A stretch of DNA of 64,000 nt, taken from NCBI RefSeq assembly GCF_037975245.1, contig NC_092578.1, positions 622,001-686,000 of the forward strand. Direction: 5' to 3'. The notes below the pieces were generated by a model. It did not search any database, had not been told where the DNA came from, and saw only the letters and a list, made by a program, of their open reading frames with translations. Of the stretch, positions 11,644 through 23,525 are shown piece by piece. How positions within the stretch are numbered: the stretch's first letter is position 1; each line of letters starts with the position of its first letter. The position numbers were made by a program, and so were the translations under genes. This stretch comes from Apostichopus japonicus. Its lineage: Eukaryota > Echinodermata > Holothuroidea > Aspidochirotida > Stichopodidae.

Positions 11644-11650
11644 TGGGGGC

Positions 11651-12340
11651 TCTACCGTTTATTCACGTATCTAAGTTTTCACAACTCATTGCCGTTCAAA
11701 TGTACATAAATAAACACACACATGCATGCATACATACATGCACACATATGTATAAAAATCACTCGAATATTGTATAAATAGTATATTGAATACTTCTACG
11801 TACTAAAACGTTTCCACTTGATGTCAAGGCAGCGAAACCATCATACAATCAAGCCGTTGCTAATGCGGGTGGAAGCCTCGAGCAGAACACCATAGTAACT
11901 ACATCGCCAAAGTGTTCAAGTGTAAATTCACTTGCTGAAGATGTATACGCACATCACGGTGGCAAAGAGATTTGGAGCTTTCAATATGTTTAATAGCCAA
12001 AAAATAAGTCCCCGAGGAACTTCCAAATAGCCAAGTCAAATATCCGGAAATTTCGCTTTTTCGTTGAATAGTTATATAAAGTTGTTTGTCGTTAAGTATA
12101 AAAGCATTTCAGAACTCAGTCGATGGCAATATGTTGGTAAATACTATAGTTAAATACTTGCATAAAGGCAAAAGGAACCACTATTAAATAAAAATTCCCT
12201 GTAAGGAAGCTGAAAAGATTTTACATCAATGGATTTGGAATCATTAAATTAAACAAATTTGAATAACTTACCTCACAATATTCCAAAACTGTAGACTTCC
12301 CTCGGGCGTCTTAAATCACTGTAAAAGAAAAAGAATATTG
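11651..12340. other. Gene-free stretch
   Basis: Contains an imperfect CA/CATG simple patch near 11710-11750. On the minus strand a pyrimidine-rich TTTTACAG (about 12320-12327) and a GTAAGT (about 12267-12272) flank 46-odd bases, but all three frames between them contain stops. Confidence 0.3.
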
Positions 12341-12451
12341 CTAATTACCAATGTGCTTAATGTTATGAAATAAAATAATTTCCATGGGTATGCAAGTTAA
12401 AGCAAAAACAGAGAGAAAAATAATCAAATGCTTTACGGTGCTGCCGGCCAT
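12341..12451 (-). CDS. Candidate short secreted-type ORF
   Basis: An ATG at 12451 sits in good context (A at -3, G at +4, inside AAAATGGCC). It opens 36 codons beginning MAGSTVKHLIIFLSVFALTC, which looks like a signal peptide: a short basic start, a hydrophobic core of about 11 residues, then a small or Cys residue. The frame stops at 12341. A splice acceptor lies shortly downstream on the minus strand, but the implied intron would be only about 31 bases, too short for an animal intron, and the joined frame stops. It may be a first exon, a short peptide gene, or chance. Confidence 0.18.
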   Translation of the reverse strand: MAGSTVKHLIIFLSVFALTCIPMEIILFHNIKHIGN

Positions 12452-12922
12452 TTTGTCTTCGGTAACGGTATACCTATAGGAATAACATATATGGCACAAA
12501 TGATCAAGGTAAGAGAGCATTGAATGAGGGAATTTTCTTTCAAGATCGGTCTGATCCACGGACTATTTCTTTGGAACGCGCAACTGCTTTTCTGTGAACT
12601 TTTGCTATAAAATAGGCTTACAATAACAAGTTTTACAAGAGTCTTAAAAGATCAAGATAGAACAAAGTAAATCTTATGTGACCTTTGAAGCTGTTTATCA
12701 AAGGGCGGCCGGTGGGACAAGTTTGTACATCTCGCGCGATGTTTTCAAAACCCTATACTAATGCGGGGCCAGCGGCGAATCCATACAAACGTTCTAAACA
12801 TTTTTTTTCTTAACCATCAATCAACTGCAAAACAAAAGAAAAAACCCCGCTGAATAATAGAAAAGAACGGCATGAAATATGATATGGCATGGGCTAGTTG
12901 TGATGGAAAATTTCAACATAGT
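12452..12922. other. Gene-free spacer
   Basis: AT-rich with a GC-richer patch near 12705-12780. Nothing recognised. Confidence 0.35.
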
Positions 12923-13115
12923 CCCCCCCCCCCCCCGGCCCCTTTAATTTCACATGGAGATTTATATTTCTAACTTTGTCACGGGATTAGGTACATTTAC
13001 AGGTGTTGCTGCCCGAGGATTTGTTACAAACTTTTACTGAGGGGGCATTAATGTTTTGTGCCCCCTCCCCGCCCCCTTTTATTTCACATGGAGATTTATA
13101 TTTCTAACTTTGCGA
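12923..13115 (+). repeat. C-rich duplication, two copies, offset 134 bp
   Basis: A C-rich block (C14 at 12923-12936; CCCCCTCCCCGCCCCC near 13061) is followed each time by the same 30-odd bases beginning ATTTCACATGGAGATTTATA. The second copy starts at 13081 against 12947 for the first, with very few differences, so the duplication is recent or copied. Confidence 0.85.
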
Positions 13116-14727
13116 CGATGACGGTCCAATATCGAGGTTGCGCATAGCTTAGACGGTACGCCGCATTAGGAATGACGTCATTACGACCATGCATTGTTCA
13201 GTCAATAATCATACTAGAAACTAATATATAGCCTAACTGGAAACTGTACAGATAACTTCTGACCTGTGCATAGTATGGAGGATCGTACCCCATATGGAGT
13301 ACATGTTGATTACGTCATTGAATACTCCCACCTTAACAGGTTAAACAGATGGGCCGACATAAATTAATTACTGACAATGAACTCTGCCATATCCTAGCCA
13401 CATGGAGACCCCATCCTTACGAAGATCACTTCACTATAGTAACGTTAGGTTGTACAAAAGTAACAAGTTACTGTATATGCTTTGCTAGTGTGCTTAATAG
13501 TAACCCTTGTACATTAAAAGGAATGATATCATAACTAAATAAAGCCTTGAGCCTTAACAACTCCCAACTCTGACCAACAATACGGAGACACATCCAATAC
13601 TCAATAGACTATACATATACTAGCAAGGACCAAACGTCCCCGGGGTCCTCGTGGAATGGGATGGGGAAGCATTTGTCCACCAATAATGTGGAAGACGTCC
13701 ACGTTTAACAATGATGTATATTTATATATTTTCAACAGTAGTATATACCGTTACTCTTCCACCCATGACCCATGACCCATCACATCACTTTTCAAGGTCC
13801 AATCTCTCACATTGTCCCAAGGTGGTACGACAGGTGGGATATGAAAAGTTCCCGACTTTATTCGTTGTGTTTTATTGACGATTCCACCAGCAGTGACAGG
13901 AAATTCAACTTATTGTTTAATGTTAGTTTCACTTTACCGTCTGCTTTTAACCTTTGTAGGCTTACGAATCACCTCATAATAAAATCATAGAAATGATATC
14001 ATTTTCACCACAATACGTTTGTCTACACGACGAATACCGTCCAACTGTTACGACTATAGACATTTCCTATGTCACTGTTCGCAGTAAACAAGTCAACACC
14101 TGTTTAGACATTGCAAGAAAAACTTTCATTGAAACTCGAACAAATGTTAAATGACGATATTTATAGTTCTTCCTCGAATTTCCGAATTACAAGCCACGTG
14201 GTGCTAAGCTCAAACTATAACACGTTCAAATTTTATTGAACTTGATCTCTATATTTGCACTTCCCTTGTACCATTTAGTGTACTGTTTACCTCCACAGAT
14301 ATTAAACCGACCAGAACAACCAACTATATATAATATCATGCTACTCCTTCCGGTGTCGTGGGCTTTAACGACCTTACCGGTACACATTCTCCAGTGGTCC
14401 TGCTGTGTGTATACTGCGATAAAAATATAGAAAGGCTGCCGAGGTCATGTTTATTGTTCTCTGGAAACCTTGAGGTTTTATTTGTCATACAATAGGGCAA
14501 TATCCTATGGATTAACGATAGTTTCTATATTTTCTAATATTTGTACTTTATTGCTAAACTGCATAGTGAGATATTGTAGTTTCTGTTCTGTGGTGAGGCC
14601 ATGGCAAAGTGAGATGTTTGGTATGAATAGCATTGTACGCATATTTGGTTCTTTGGTCTTGTAATCAATATGTCTCTGTATATGTATTATTATGAATGAT
14701 GATAACAATTTCAGAGGAATGAAATGA
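13116..14727. other. Gene-free stretch
   Basis: Holds one TGACGTCA palindrome (13173-13180). Open frames of 60-72 codons (13349, 13772, 14236, 14470) are unrecognised and lack context. Confidence 0.35.
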
Positions 14728-14741
14728 GGGGGGGGGGGGGG
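14728..14741 (+). repeat. Poly-G run of 14
   Basis: Uninterrupted guanines in AT-rich surroundings. Confidence 0.9.
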
Positions 14742-14950
14742 AGTGTCTTGCCCATAAGATTAAATACCAACATTTAGCAAGTCACTTGAAATGGAGAAAT
14801 TGTCCTGGGCTATGAACTGGAATTAAAAATAAAATCATTTAAAATATTACAGAATTTGGTGTCCTTGTTGTAGACTAACACGTTTTTAGCAGGTTTAAGT
14901 AAGGTTGAGTATATTAAACCGACCACCTTATGCAGTAGCCTATCTCACCG

Positions 14951-14980
14951 GGGAGCTGCTACGTTAGAGTAGCAGCTCCC
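14951..14980. other. Perfect 12-bp GC-rich hairpin
   Basis: GGGAGCTGCTAC and GTAGCAGCTCCC are exact reverse complements around a six-base loop, GTTAGA. The GC-rich stem is conspicuous in AT-rich DNA. It could be a structured RNA element or a relic of a palindromic transposon end. No U run follows that would make it a terminator-like element. Confidence 0.7.
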
Positions 14981-16275
14981 TGATCTAACTATTTCACCCT
15001 CTCAGTGACTCTTTCCTTATCTATTTCTGTCATTATAAAGGCATCATTTTTATCAGCTTGGCCTTGATATCTAAAAGTAATATTTCCCTATAACCAAATG
15101 GTAGACAGAACAATCAACATCCTCCCTCATAAAGGAATGTGGTGAGCCTCTTGTTGAAGCAGGTAAAATCAACATCTCGTGATGGAATCTAGGAGACATA
15201 TAGACTCAGCATATCATAAAACTGTGTAGTATGAAGTATAGTAAAGTATGTGATGTAAGATTTAAGAGGCCTCAACCCACGCAATAGTAAATCACCGGTG
15301 ACCACCCAATGGTGCGGAACAATATTCATCCAGACCCGCCGCTTGCGAGAAGTCTCTAGGTTTTTGGTGTACATGTTGTGTATATGATATACTGTTGCTT
15401 TGAATAATGCTCGCTACGCCCAGTTTGTTAAAACTTAAATAGACCGTAGCAACCGTAACCGCTACATGATGACGTCATCACTTGTCTAGTGCATTATGTT
15501 ATTGTAAATACTTGTTGGCCCTGTATATAGCTTATAAGAGCACTATGAATTAAGTTTTGTCCGGAAAACGCAGAAATAGAATAACGGATACATTTCCTTT
15601 GATTCAAACTTTAAAAACGGACAATCGGTGGTTAAGGGATATCTGTACGGTAGACCATAAAACGGGTATATGTCTAATATATGCAGTGTTACAGTTTAAT
15701 AATTCTGATCTACAAACTTCATCTCTCTTATACTTTCAATTCTGTGTTCGTCTTGTCTGGATACATCTACCTATATATACATCTACTTATATATATATAT
15801 ATATGATTATATATACATGACGTCATCATGTTCCCGCCCTTCTTATAACCACGAAGTTTATTAACCCCGCCATGAAATGTAACTGGATTGTAGCAGAATA
15901 TAAAGGTTTCCCCTTGAACTCGCCAAACGTTATGACTCATTTCACACATCACGAGGCATCATCTTTCTCTTTGGAGTATTGTTTCTCTTCCGCTCTGAGA
16001 TCTTAGAGCAATTTTCTCTCCTTGGACATTTTTTTTTCTCCTGAAAGATGAAACTAATGTTGTGAGACTCATTGAACACATACTCAATCATACCAAAGTA
16101 TGAAAGTCCTTGAATGTATTACCATAAACTAAGATAGGACCTATAACGTTATATTACACCCGTCTAACTATACAGTAACTTGTCAGTGAGAAGAAAGTTG
16201 AAAATTTTTACCACAAATCCAGAAATATTGATCTTTTTATTCAAAATTTGTTAACATATACACTTGACTTTAGAG
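14981..16275. other. Gene-free stretch with short TA repeat
   Basis: Two TGACGTCA palindromes (15470-15477, 15818-15825) lie here, the second just after an interrupted TA microsatellite (about 15772-15817). Open frames near 15557-15952 overlap the microsatellite and look accidental. Confidence 0.4.
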
Positions 16276-16279
16276 AGGA

Positions 16280-17285
16280 AGATACAATACGTATCCATCA
16301 ATTATATGATATCCATGGTATGCTATACAACAGTAATATCCCTCTATACTATACTATACTATACTATATATGCTATACAATACGTATCATTCAATTATAT
16401 GATATCCATGTTATGCTATACAACAGTAATATCCCTCTATACTATATATGCTATACAATACGTATCCATCAATAGTATGATATCCATGGTATATATACAA
16501 CAGTAATATCCCTCTATACTATATGCTATACAATACGTCCATGGTATGCTATACAACAGTAATATCCCTCTATACTATACTATATATGCTATACAATACG
16601 TGTTATTCAATTATATGATATCCATGGTATGTTATACAACAGTAATATCCCTCTATACTATACTATATATGCTATACAATACGTATCCATCAATAGTATG
16701 ATATCCATGGTATATATACAACAGTAATATCCCTCTATACTATATATGCTATACAATACGTCCATGGTATGCTATACAACAGTAATATCCCTCTATACTA
16801 TACTATATATGCTATACAATACGTATCCATCAATAGTATGATATCCATGGTATATATACAACAGTAATATCCCTCTATACTATATATGCTATACAATACG
16901 TCCATGGTATGCTATACAACAGTAATATCCCTCTATACTATACTATATATGCTATACAATACGTATCCATCAATAGTATGATATCCATGGTATATATACA
17001 ACAGTAATATCCCTCTATACTATACTATACTATATATGCTATACAATACGTATCATTCAATTATATGATATCCATGTTATGCTATACAACAGTAATATCC
17101 CTCTATACTATATATGCTATACAATACGTCCATGGTATGCTATACAACAGTAATATCCCTCTATACTATACTATATATGCTATACAATACGTATCCATCA
17201 ATAGTATGATATCCATGGTATGTTATACAACAGTAATATCCCTCTATTCTATACCGTACTATATAGGCTATACACTATATCCCTA
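16280..17285. repeat. Minisatellite with alternating 82/58-bp units
   Basis: The marker CAGTAATATCCCTCTATA occurs 13 times, starting at 16331, 16424, 16501, 16557, 16640, 16722, 16780, 16862, 16920, 17002, 17090, 17148 and 17231. In the central part the spacing alternates 82, 58, 82, 58, 82, giving a 140-bp higher-order unit. Long units carry ACGTATCCATCAATAGTATG and short units lack it. CCATGG recurs. Plus-strand open frames reading Met-Ile-Ser-Met repeats are by-products of the array. Confidence 0.93.
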
Positions 17286-18350
17286 TATACGATGTAAAGA
17301 AATACAAGATTTCATGATGATGGATAAGAACAACCCCTGTACAGAAAAACAATATACATACAATTTCATACCCTGATTATTAATGATAACGGTACCTGTA
17401 ATGTCTAATGATACGGTATCCGAAATTTCTAAAGCGACGTCATAGTCTTATGCAATGAATATGCATATACTTTCATACCATTATTATAATCGACTTGGCA
17501 TCCGTAATATCTAAAATGACGTCATAATGTCTAATATAGTAGCCCTGGGTATAGTGCAGATTCCTGTACAGTAAGATCCTTTTCCAGTGGAGAAGTCAGT
17601 TGTAGCATTGTCGTGCTTAGCATACCATTGTCAGCACACAGACAGACATCATAACAATGTTACTGGTTTATAATGCACCGTACATCACAAACTTCTATGT
17701 TTTGTTTTTAGAACATGACTGTAATGTTATCTATAGGAAGTAACATTCTCCCTCGTTCGTGATAATGAATGTTTTTCTATCATTCATGTAAACTATGAAA
17801 CTAATGTTAGACTAGCCATGAACTCAGTCTACAACATTGTTTATCTTCTCATCTTGGGGTTTTGATTAATGAACAGAGTAAAGTGTCATCTTTGTAAGGA
17901 GGAAAACATGTATAAGGATAGTTGTTTAGTGTTAAAATAGTCTTGTTAGCTTCTGTATCCAACTCGAATAAGCCATCATTTTATGACAGATACATAAATA
18001 AACATCCATGTCACCATATTGTAACTTACTCCCTTACAAACCAAGCACAAGTTGGAATATTTCATCCACTGCAGGATATATGCAATAATTATTCGCTGGA
18101 ACGTTGTTGATACATCACGGTTTGGGTTGAAAGTTCCATTTTAAAATGTGCAGAGTTGTGACATTTACAGCCGAGATATATTTGCCTTGACAGATTTTCG
18201 GACCACATAAAGAGAATCATACAGAAAGTTTTATCTTTCTATAAATAAACTCATTTGTAAAAGGTTAGGCTGCGGGAATCAGTATTAAAGACTTAAATAA
18301 ACGTCAATTTGTATTACTTTTAATTGTTGTGAGGATAAATGTAGTGTCTC

Positions 18351-18352
<2 letters not shown>
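17286..18352. other. Gene-free stretch
   Basis: One TGACGTCA palindrome at 17517-17524, with CGACGTCA nearby (17435-17442) in a loosely repeated phrase of GTAAT and TCTAAxGxGACGTCATA. No gene. Confidence 0.4.

Positions 18353-18409
<57 letters not shown>
18353..18409. repeat. TA microsatellite
   Basis: Nearly pure TA dinucleotide over 57 bases. Prone to cruciform formation. Confidence 0.95.
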
Positions 18410-18412
<3 letters not shown>

Positions 18413-18497
18413 CAACTGTACATTAGGAAGGATCAATTGCACATGCGCAGTTAGATGACAATATGTTCCCACATAGTACCATATAACATCACACTAT

Positions 18498-18535
18498 AGC
18501 TTACGTCTACTGCAATGTAACAGTAGACGTAGGCT
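18498..18535. other. 15-bp inverted repeat hairpin
   Basis: AGCTTACGTCTACTG and CAGTAGACGTAGGCT pair at 14 of 15 positions around an eight-base loop, CAATGTAA. No function is evident. It may be a foldback relic. Confidence 0.65.
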
Positions 18536-19180
18536 TTGAAGAAATATGTCAAGCAATCAAACAAAGAAACTGGAAATTTGATCGTCTTCGGGTAAAAATA
18601 ACTCAATTTTCATAATAACCGAGGATTGCCGTTCGTCTGCATAAAACCGAAATTTAATGAAATAAGGCAGAAGTATGATGTCCATGATGAGGAAATTAAA
18701 ATCAAACGACTGCAATATTTCTTTCGTACTTTACAGCAGAGACGAACGATAATTAGTAGATACTGGAGCCCTGGAGAGATGTGAATCGTTACTAATATCA
18801 GAATAACGTTTGATATATGGGGTAAAATTTGTCAACAGTTCCCATGTTCGTGGTTTATCTGCATGCAATCAAACTAACGGTAATTTGCTGTAACTCATTT
18901 GAAATATATCATCCATTTCATATCTTTGCAAAGTTAAGTCAATGAACTTGGTCGGCATCTCTGAAGACTACTCAAATTCCTTAACGAAGTAGACACTTAT
19001 CGAACATATTTTTGAATGTCAAACATCCATTCTCCTTCTAAAGGTCATCAGTATTGCCCCCAACATATGTTAGAAAATCAAATAATGGGCACTCGTGGTC
19101 AGTAGAGGTCAGTCTTCAAAACTTTCATGAGTTCGTTTGATTTAATCACTCCCTACCTCTTAACAATTATTTAGACCACT
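18536..19180. other. Gene-free spacer
   Basis: Nothing recognised. Confidence 0.35.
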
Positions 19181-19219
19181 GGGCTAGGGGTAGGGGACCG
19201 GGCTAGGGGTAGGGGACCC
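19181..19219 (+). repeat. G-rich 19-bp tandem duplication
   Basis: GGGCTAGGGGTAGGGG occurs twice, at 19181 and 19200. The tandem G runs could fold as a G-quadruplex. Confidence 0.75.
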
Positions 19220-20269
19220 TAACTTTATGGCATACATAAATTTGAAGGGAATCGAGCTGACCTTTAACGTCTACTTGTTTAGGTTGCTAGGGGATACGGT
19301 GCGTTTCTCATCTCATATGTCATTTGAATTTATAGAAAGTAAATTTATCTCACAGAAAACCAAAGAATCGACACATATTTAACGTTGTCAAATTCCTACA
19401 AGAAAAGAAATTGGCTTAATTCCAGATACCATTCGATAACATCCGTACGAAATGGTAGCATAAAACACCCCCTCCTCCCCTCCCATCTCCACACACACAC
19501 ACATATAGGTAAGGAGAGGAAGGAAATTGCGATACATAGTTCGGAGCACCACAATGAAAGGGGCCATTTTATTTTTTGGATGATCAATTTCATTCCTATA
19601 ATTGAATAATACCACAAAACTGTCTTGCTTTCCCATCTACCTTAACTACAAACTGGTAACGTCGTAGCACCTGCGAACCCCTCCACCTGTTTCTTCAGCC
19701 GATACTCATAGCAGTATAGTTACTGTACCAGCTGTGAGTATAGGGCGGTTTCTTCCATTCCCTAAGTATACTGCCTGTAACAGGTGATATATTTCCACCA
19801 ACAATAACATACTCTTTATCACTAGCGTTGGGTTTCCAGTCGAATCTTCTTGGCTAAAGCATACTAACATTTTATCAGAAAGCTATACTTTCACTTACAA
19901 TTAAGAATTTAAAATTTACGTAAAGTGCAAAATGTTTCACGGGATTGAAGGCTTTCATAAGAGTTATCCCTTAGGGTGTTACAATGTATGTAAATACACG
20001 TAATGTGCGTAAATAGTGCAGCAAATAGCGTCCTATAAGTGTCTGAAAACTAAGAATATTCTCTGTTTTTGCCTGATTAGTTGTGACAGATAGTTGAATT
20101 CCTTATAAGGCATGCCAGTCAACTAGCCTAAAGCAATGATGATGTTGAATGTAGTCAAAAATGATAAATACCACATGTCTCATCAAACAAACTAAACAAA
20201 ACAAAACATGACAACAACTAAGCTATGAAGTACTGCTGGAATCATTAACATTACATTTTACCCGTCACT
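19220..20269. other. Gene-free stretch
   Basis: A short CA microsatellite at about 19490-19503 next to a C/T-rich patch creates three overlapping chance frames on both strands (19385-19636). No gene. Confidence 0.4.
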
Positions 20270-20346
20270 AGGCACTTCAGACGTCACTTGGTACTGCACA
20301 CGCCACCAAGTACTGCACACGTCACTTAACAATGCACACGACACTG
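20270..20346. repeat. 20-bp tandem repeat, about 3.5 copies
   Basis: Variants of ACGTCACTTGGTACTGCAC follow one another. Short imperfect minisatellite. Confidence 0.65.
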
Positions 20347-21937
20347 AAAGACTTTAACTCCTTAATTAGTTTTAACTCAATTATATCGCGGGGCATGTCA
20401 TTAACAGAAATATAACTATCTTGGAAAATATTAAAGAGTTATAGTCAACTTTCTGCTGAAGCTTTGGCTAACATAATCTGTTTCAAATATATGCCCTGTC
20501 GTCTTACGATGTCACACCACAATTAAAGTAGTGCACGTCCGCCTGAAAGGTTAACCATGGGAAATAGCCCTAAAGTGACCAACTCCATTGATTTTTTTTT
20601 TAGTTTAGTTTTCTGAAGCATCATTATTTTTGTATGCTTGGCTGCTGAAGAAGAAGAAATAAACTATTGGTGCAGGTCTAAACATGTGCAGGACTGAAAG
20701 TGATTTAAGGCATTTTAGAAAATCTTGCGTGAAACAAGAAGATTCCGCAGCGAGAGCTGGCAGATGGGTTGGGGAGCTCTATGTTAACTTTCGAGCTCTT
20801 CTAGCTCAAAATCTAAACAGTTTTGGTAGCAAAAGTCGAATGTAGTATGAAAGCCCAAGCCATCAGCTATCATATGGTGGGTAGGACATGTCAGTTGAAA
20901 ACTTCTTTCTATGCTCTATCAGCCTTGGAAAGTGACGAGTTTAGTGCGTAAGTCAGTGGGAGCAATTAATTGTGGTGCGATACATGAAAGGGTGAAGTGG
21001 TTGATTATATGTTCTATATATGTTATATGACACCAACTATACCATATACCTAATCCACGAATTACCTCCCAGTCGCTCTCCTTTTCTTATCTCATCGGAT
21101 ACCATTATTAGTGCTTTTCGGTATATTTCGTCAATTGAAGTTAATGCTCCAGTATGACCGCGTTGCTATAGAGACTGGAATTATTTACGAGTAGTGGAAA
21201 ACTAATAAGTCATGTTGGTGTCTTTATATAAGAACATTCGATTAGAATCGAAAATGAAGTACGGTAGATGCTCAGTCCGAAGTAGGTCAGTGGGGGCGCG
21301 TTTTAGTATGTTACTCATTTCTGTGCAGGTTAAGTAAATGTTTTTATATTTCAAGTTTTGGACAGACACTGTTAAGAAAGAAAAGACTGCTAACTCAACC
21401 CGAGTCGGAAAACTACTTGAATGCATATACAGTTGTAGCTACATTATAGTTGCAAGTTACGCAGGTTGTATATGTCAAATATTTGTATATAGTTAGAAGA
21501 AAGAAACTGTCCTCGTTGTGTAGCCTACTTGACATCCGGTTTATAGGGAGACTAATCAATGTCCGTTAACATAAACAGTTTACAGACTTTTATCAAGTAT
21601 ATATACATTAAATACTGGAACTGCATCGAGATCTGAAAGTATAGCCAGCTATATACACTATATATCACGGACAAATCGCTCCCACTTTAAGTACTGGCAC
21701 TGAGGTTATAATAAATGTATGGTTTGCCATTGCAGGAATATGATTCTCTGTATTTATCATTTACCAATGTTATCTTAACTAAAATCGTTTATTTTGAATA
21801 AATATACCGTGACTTTACACGGAAGTAGTTTGTACGGACCATATTGACTTAAGCACCAGTAGTCTAGTGTGCTACAGTATATTGACTCTATGTTTGACTT
21901 GTACTTTGTGTAACGTTATTAACGATCAAGACCAGTC
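20347..21937. other. Gene-free stretch
   Basis: No coding frame of note; a 74-codon minus frame (21202-21426) is unrecognised. No repeat seen. Confidence 0.35.
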
Positions 21938-22045
21938 GGGGGGGGGGGGGGGTACCTGTTAGGTATGACCTATTGGTGCTAGGTGGGGGCAGGCAATACA
22001 GGTTTGCCCTATTGGTGTTAGGTGGGGGCAGGCAATACAGGTATG
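21938..22045 (+). repeat. G15 run followed by 39-bp duplication
   Basis: Fifteen G (21938-21952), then CCTATTGGTG...GGTGGGGGCAGGCAATACAGG repeated at 21969 and 22008 with one or two changes. Confidence 0.85.
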
Positions 22046-22894
22046 GGCAGAAGAGACCGCTCAACGCCTGTTTTTATGGCATTGAGATCTGCCTTCAAAA
22101 TGTATGCTACTGTATTGAGTAACGATGGTCGTTCAATTCCTCCGTACTATCTTTATCGTAACCTAAGATTAATTTTCTTAATTTATTCAAAATTTAGACC
22201 ACCTCTTGAAAAATCCTGCATTAAATACTGAAGAATACTGACTAAAGTAGTCATAAATTGCCAAAAAAGGCAAACATGACGTAGGCTCTGTATATTATAA
22301 CAGTAAAAGGAAATTGCTAACATATGATAACTTACACTATACCAGCCAAAGACGTATCACTTTATATCATTACTTCAAACAGTTAGTCAGATAGGCCAAA
22401 GTATATAGATACAGTAGATATATTTCGTGCTGGTAACCTACACCTCTGAGCCGAATTGTAATTACGTATATACGATATAATAGTCAGTCATTAATATGTT
22501 AACCATCTAAATTTGATCTGATTTTCAATTTATCGCTAAGTGTTCCTGTCCATGTTTACATATCGCGTTAAAACAAAAGTAATAGAGAAACGTTTTATTA
22601 TATAACAATCGTGTCAACCCAAGGGATCGTATATCCTTTCATTTAGTAGATGTGTTTTCAAGTCAATATAGATGCCCCGCAACGCATATATTATAACGGT
22701 CAGCCACTTTCATAATGAGAGCAGTTCATATTACCATGGGAGCCAGCCATTGCTGCACGCATGCATGCATACTAAACACGGATATCAGTACTGTTGTTGC
22801 CAACAATATCACGTGTCGGAAAAAAATATTAGTCATCTATATATGACGTCCTATACCTCTGGGGGTAGTAATACGATCAACATGATAAGTGGAT
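22046..22894. other. Gene-free stretch
   Basis: Nothing recognised apart from a GCATGCATGC patch near 22755. Confidence 0.35.
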
Positions 22895-23035
22895 TGGGGT
22901 GGGGTGGGGTGGGGTGGGGGAGCGAAAGGAAATGACGTGTTAATCGAGAGAGTATTAATGCATATATCGGTGGAAATTTGTGAGTCTGACCACGCTTTTC
23001 CTCCACCCCAACCCCTCCCCCGACCGCCCCTCCCC
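22895..23035. other. Opposed G-rich and C-rich tracts
   Basis: GGGGT repeats at 22895-22920 on the plus strand and CCCC repeats at 23001-23035 lie about 80 bases apart and are roughly complementary, so either strand could form a G-quadruplex or the two could pair as a loose hairpin. Confidence 0.5.
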
Positions 23036-23344
23036 TTGTCTAATCGCTTTTCCTAATTGATAGGAATTTATATTTGTTGAAACCAGGATATTTATTTCAC
23101 AACATCAGTTGAAAATAGTATTGAGTAATAAATATTCATGAACTTTTATGTGTTGTGCATACGCACTTTAAAGGCGTACTGTTACAACCTTTGTTGTTTT
23201 CCTTTCATTTTAATTTTTTTAATTTTTAAATCTTTCCGAGTAAAGGTATGTTTTATGTCAATTCACATTTGATATCGTATACATGTAAGATGTTCATAGG
23301 AACTTCATTGTAGTATATAAACGCACAATCAGACACAATCCGGC

Positions 23345-23525
23345 ATGATCTTTATACGGTCTCAACATACCGCGATGTTGACTATTCCGCGCATTAGAAC
23401 ATTATTTGGCGAAAACAGTTTTCCATGGGCTGCCACTCATTTGTGGAACAAACGTCCAACAGTAATCTATAATATCAATTCTCTTGAAGCTTGTACGGCA
23501 AACTATCAAGACACATCTTTTCCTG
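23345..23525 (+). pseudogene. 3' end of a non-LTR retrotransposon ORF2 (relic)
   Basis: The plus-strand frame contains LTIPRIRTLFGENSFPWAA followed by THLWNKRP and, further on, NSLEAC. Non-LTR reverse transcriptase ORFs (CR1/L2/jockey-like and others) end in a motif of the form R-R-x-x-x-G-x-x-SF...A...LWN-x-LP...SL-x-x-F...K-THLF, and this matches in order. The final K-T-H-L-F can be read at 23508-23522 in the next frame, so one small indel has broken the frame. Only the last roughly 60 codons remain, as expected for a 5'-truncated insertion. An AATAAT-rich stretch at about 23625-23650 may be the old 3' tail. The exact clade cannot be decided from this short piece. Confidence 0.6.

Noticed and set aside
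11560-11650. Complete tRNA gene
   Set aside because: Only a T-arm-like stem-loop is convincing. No A box, anticodon arm or matching 5' acceptor strand could be found upstream.
12267-12327. Internal exon between TTTTACAG and GTAAGT on the minus strand
   Set aside because: All three frames contain stops and the implied upstream intron would be about 31 bases. It could at most be untranslated.
16248-17376. Plus-strand frames of 75-103 codons with Met-Ile-Ser-Met repeats
   Set aside because: By-products of the 82/58-bp tandem repeat.
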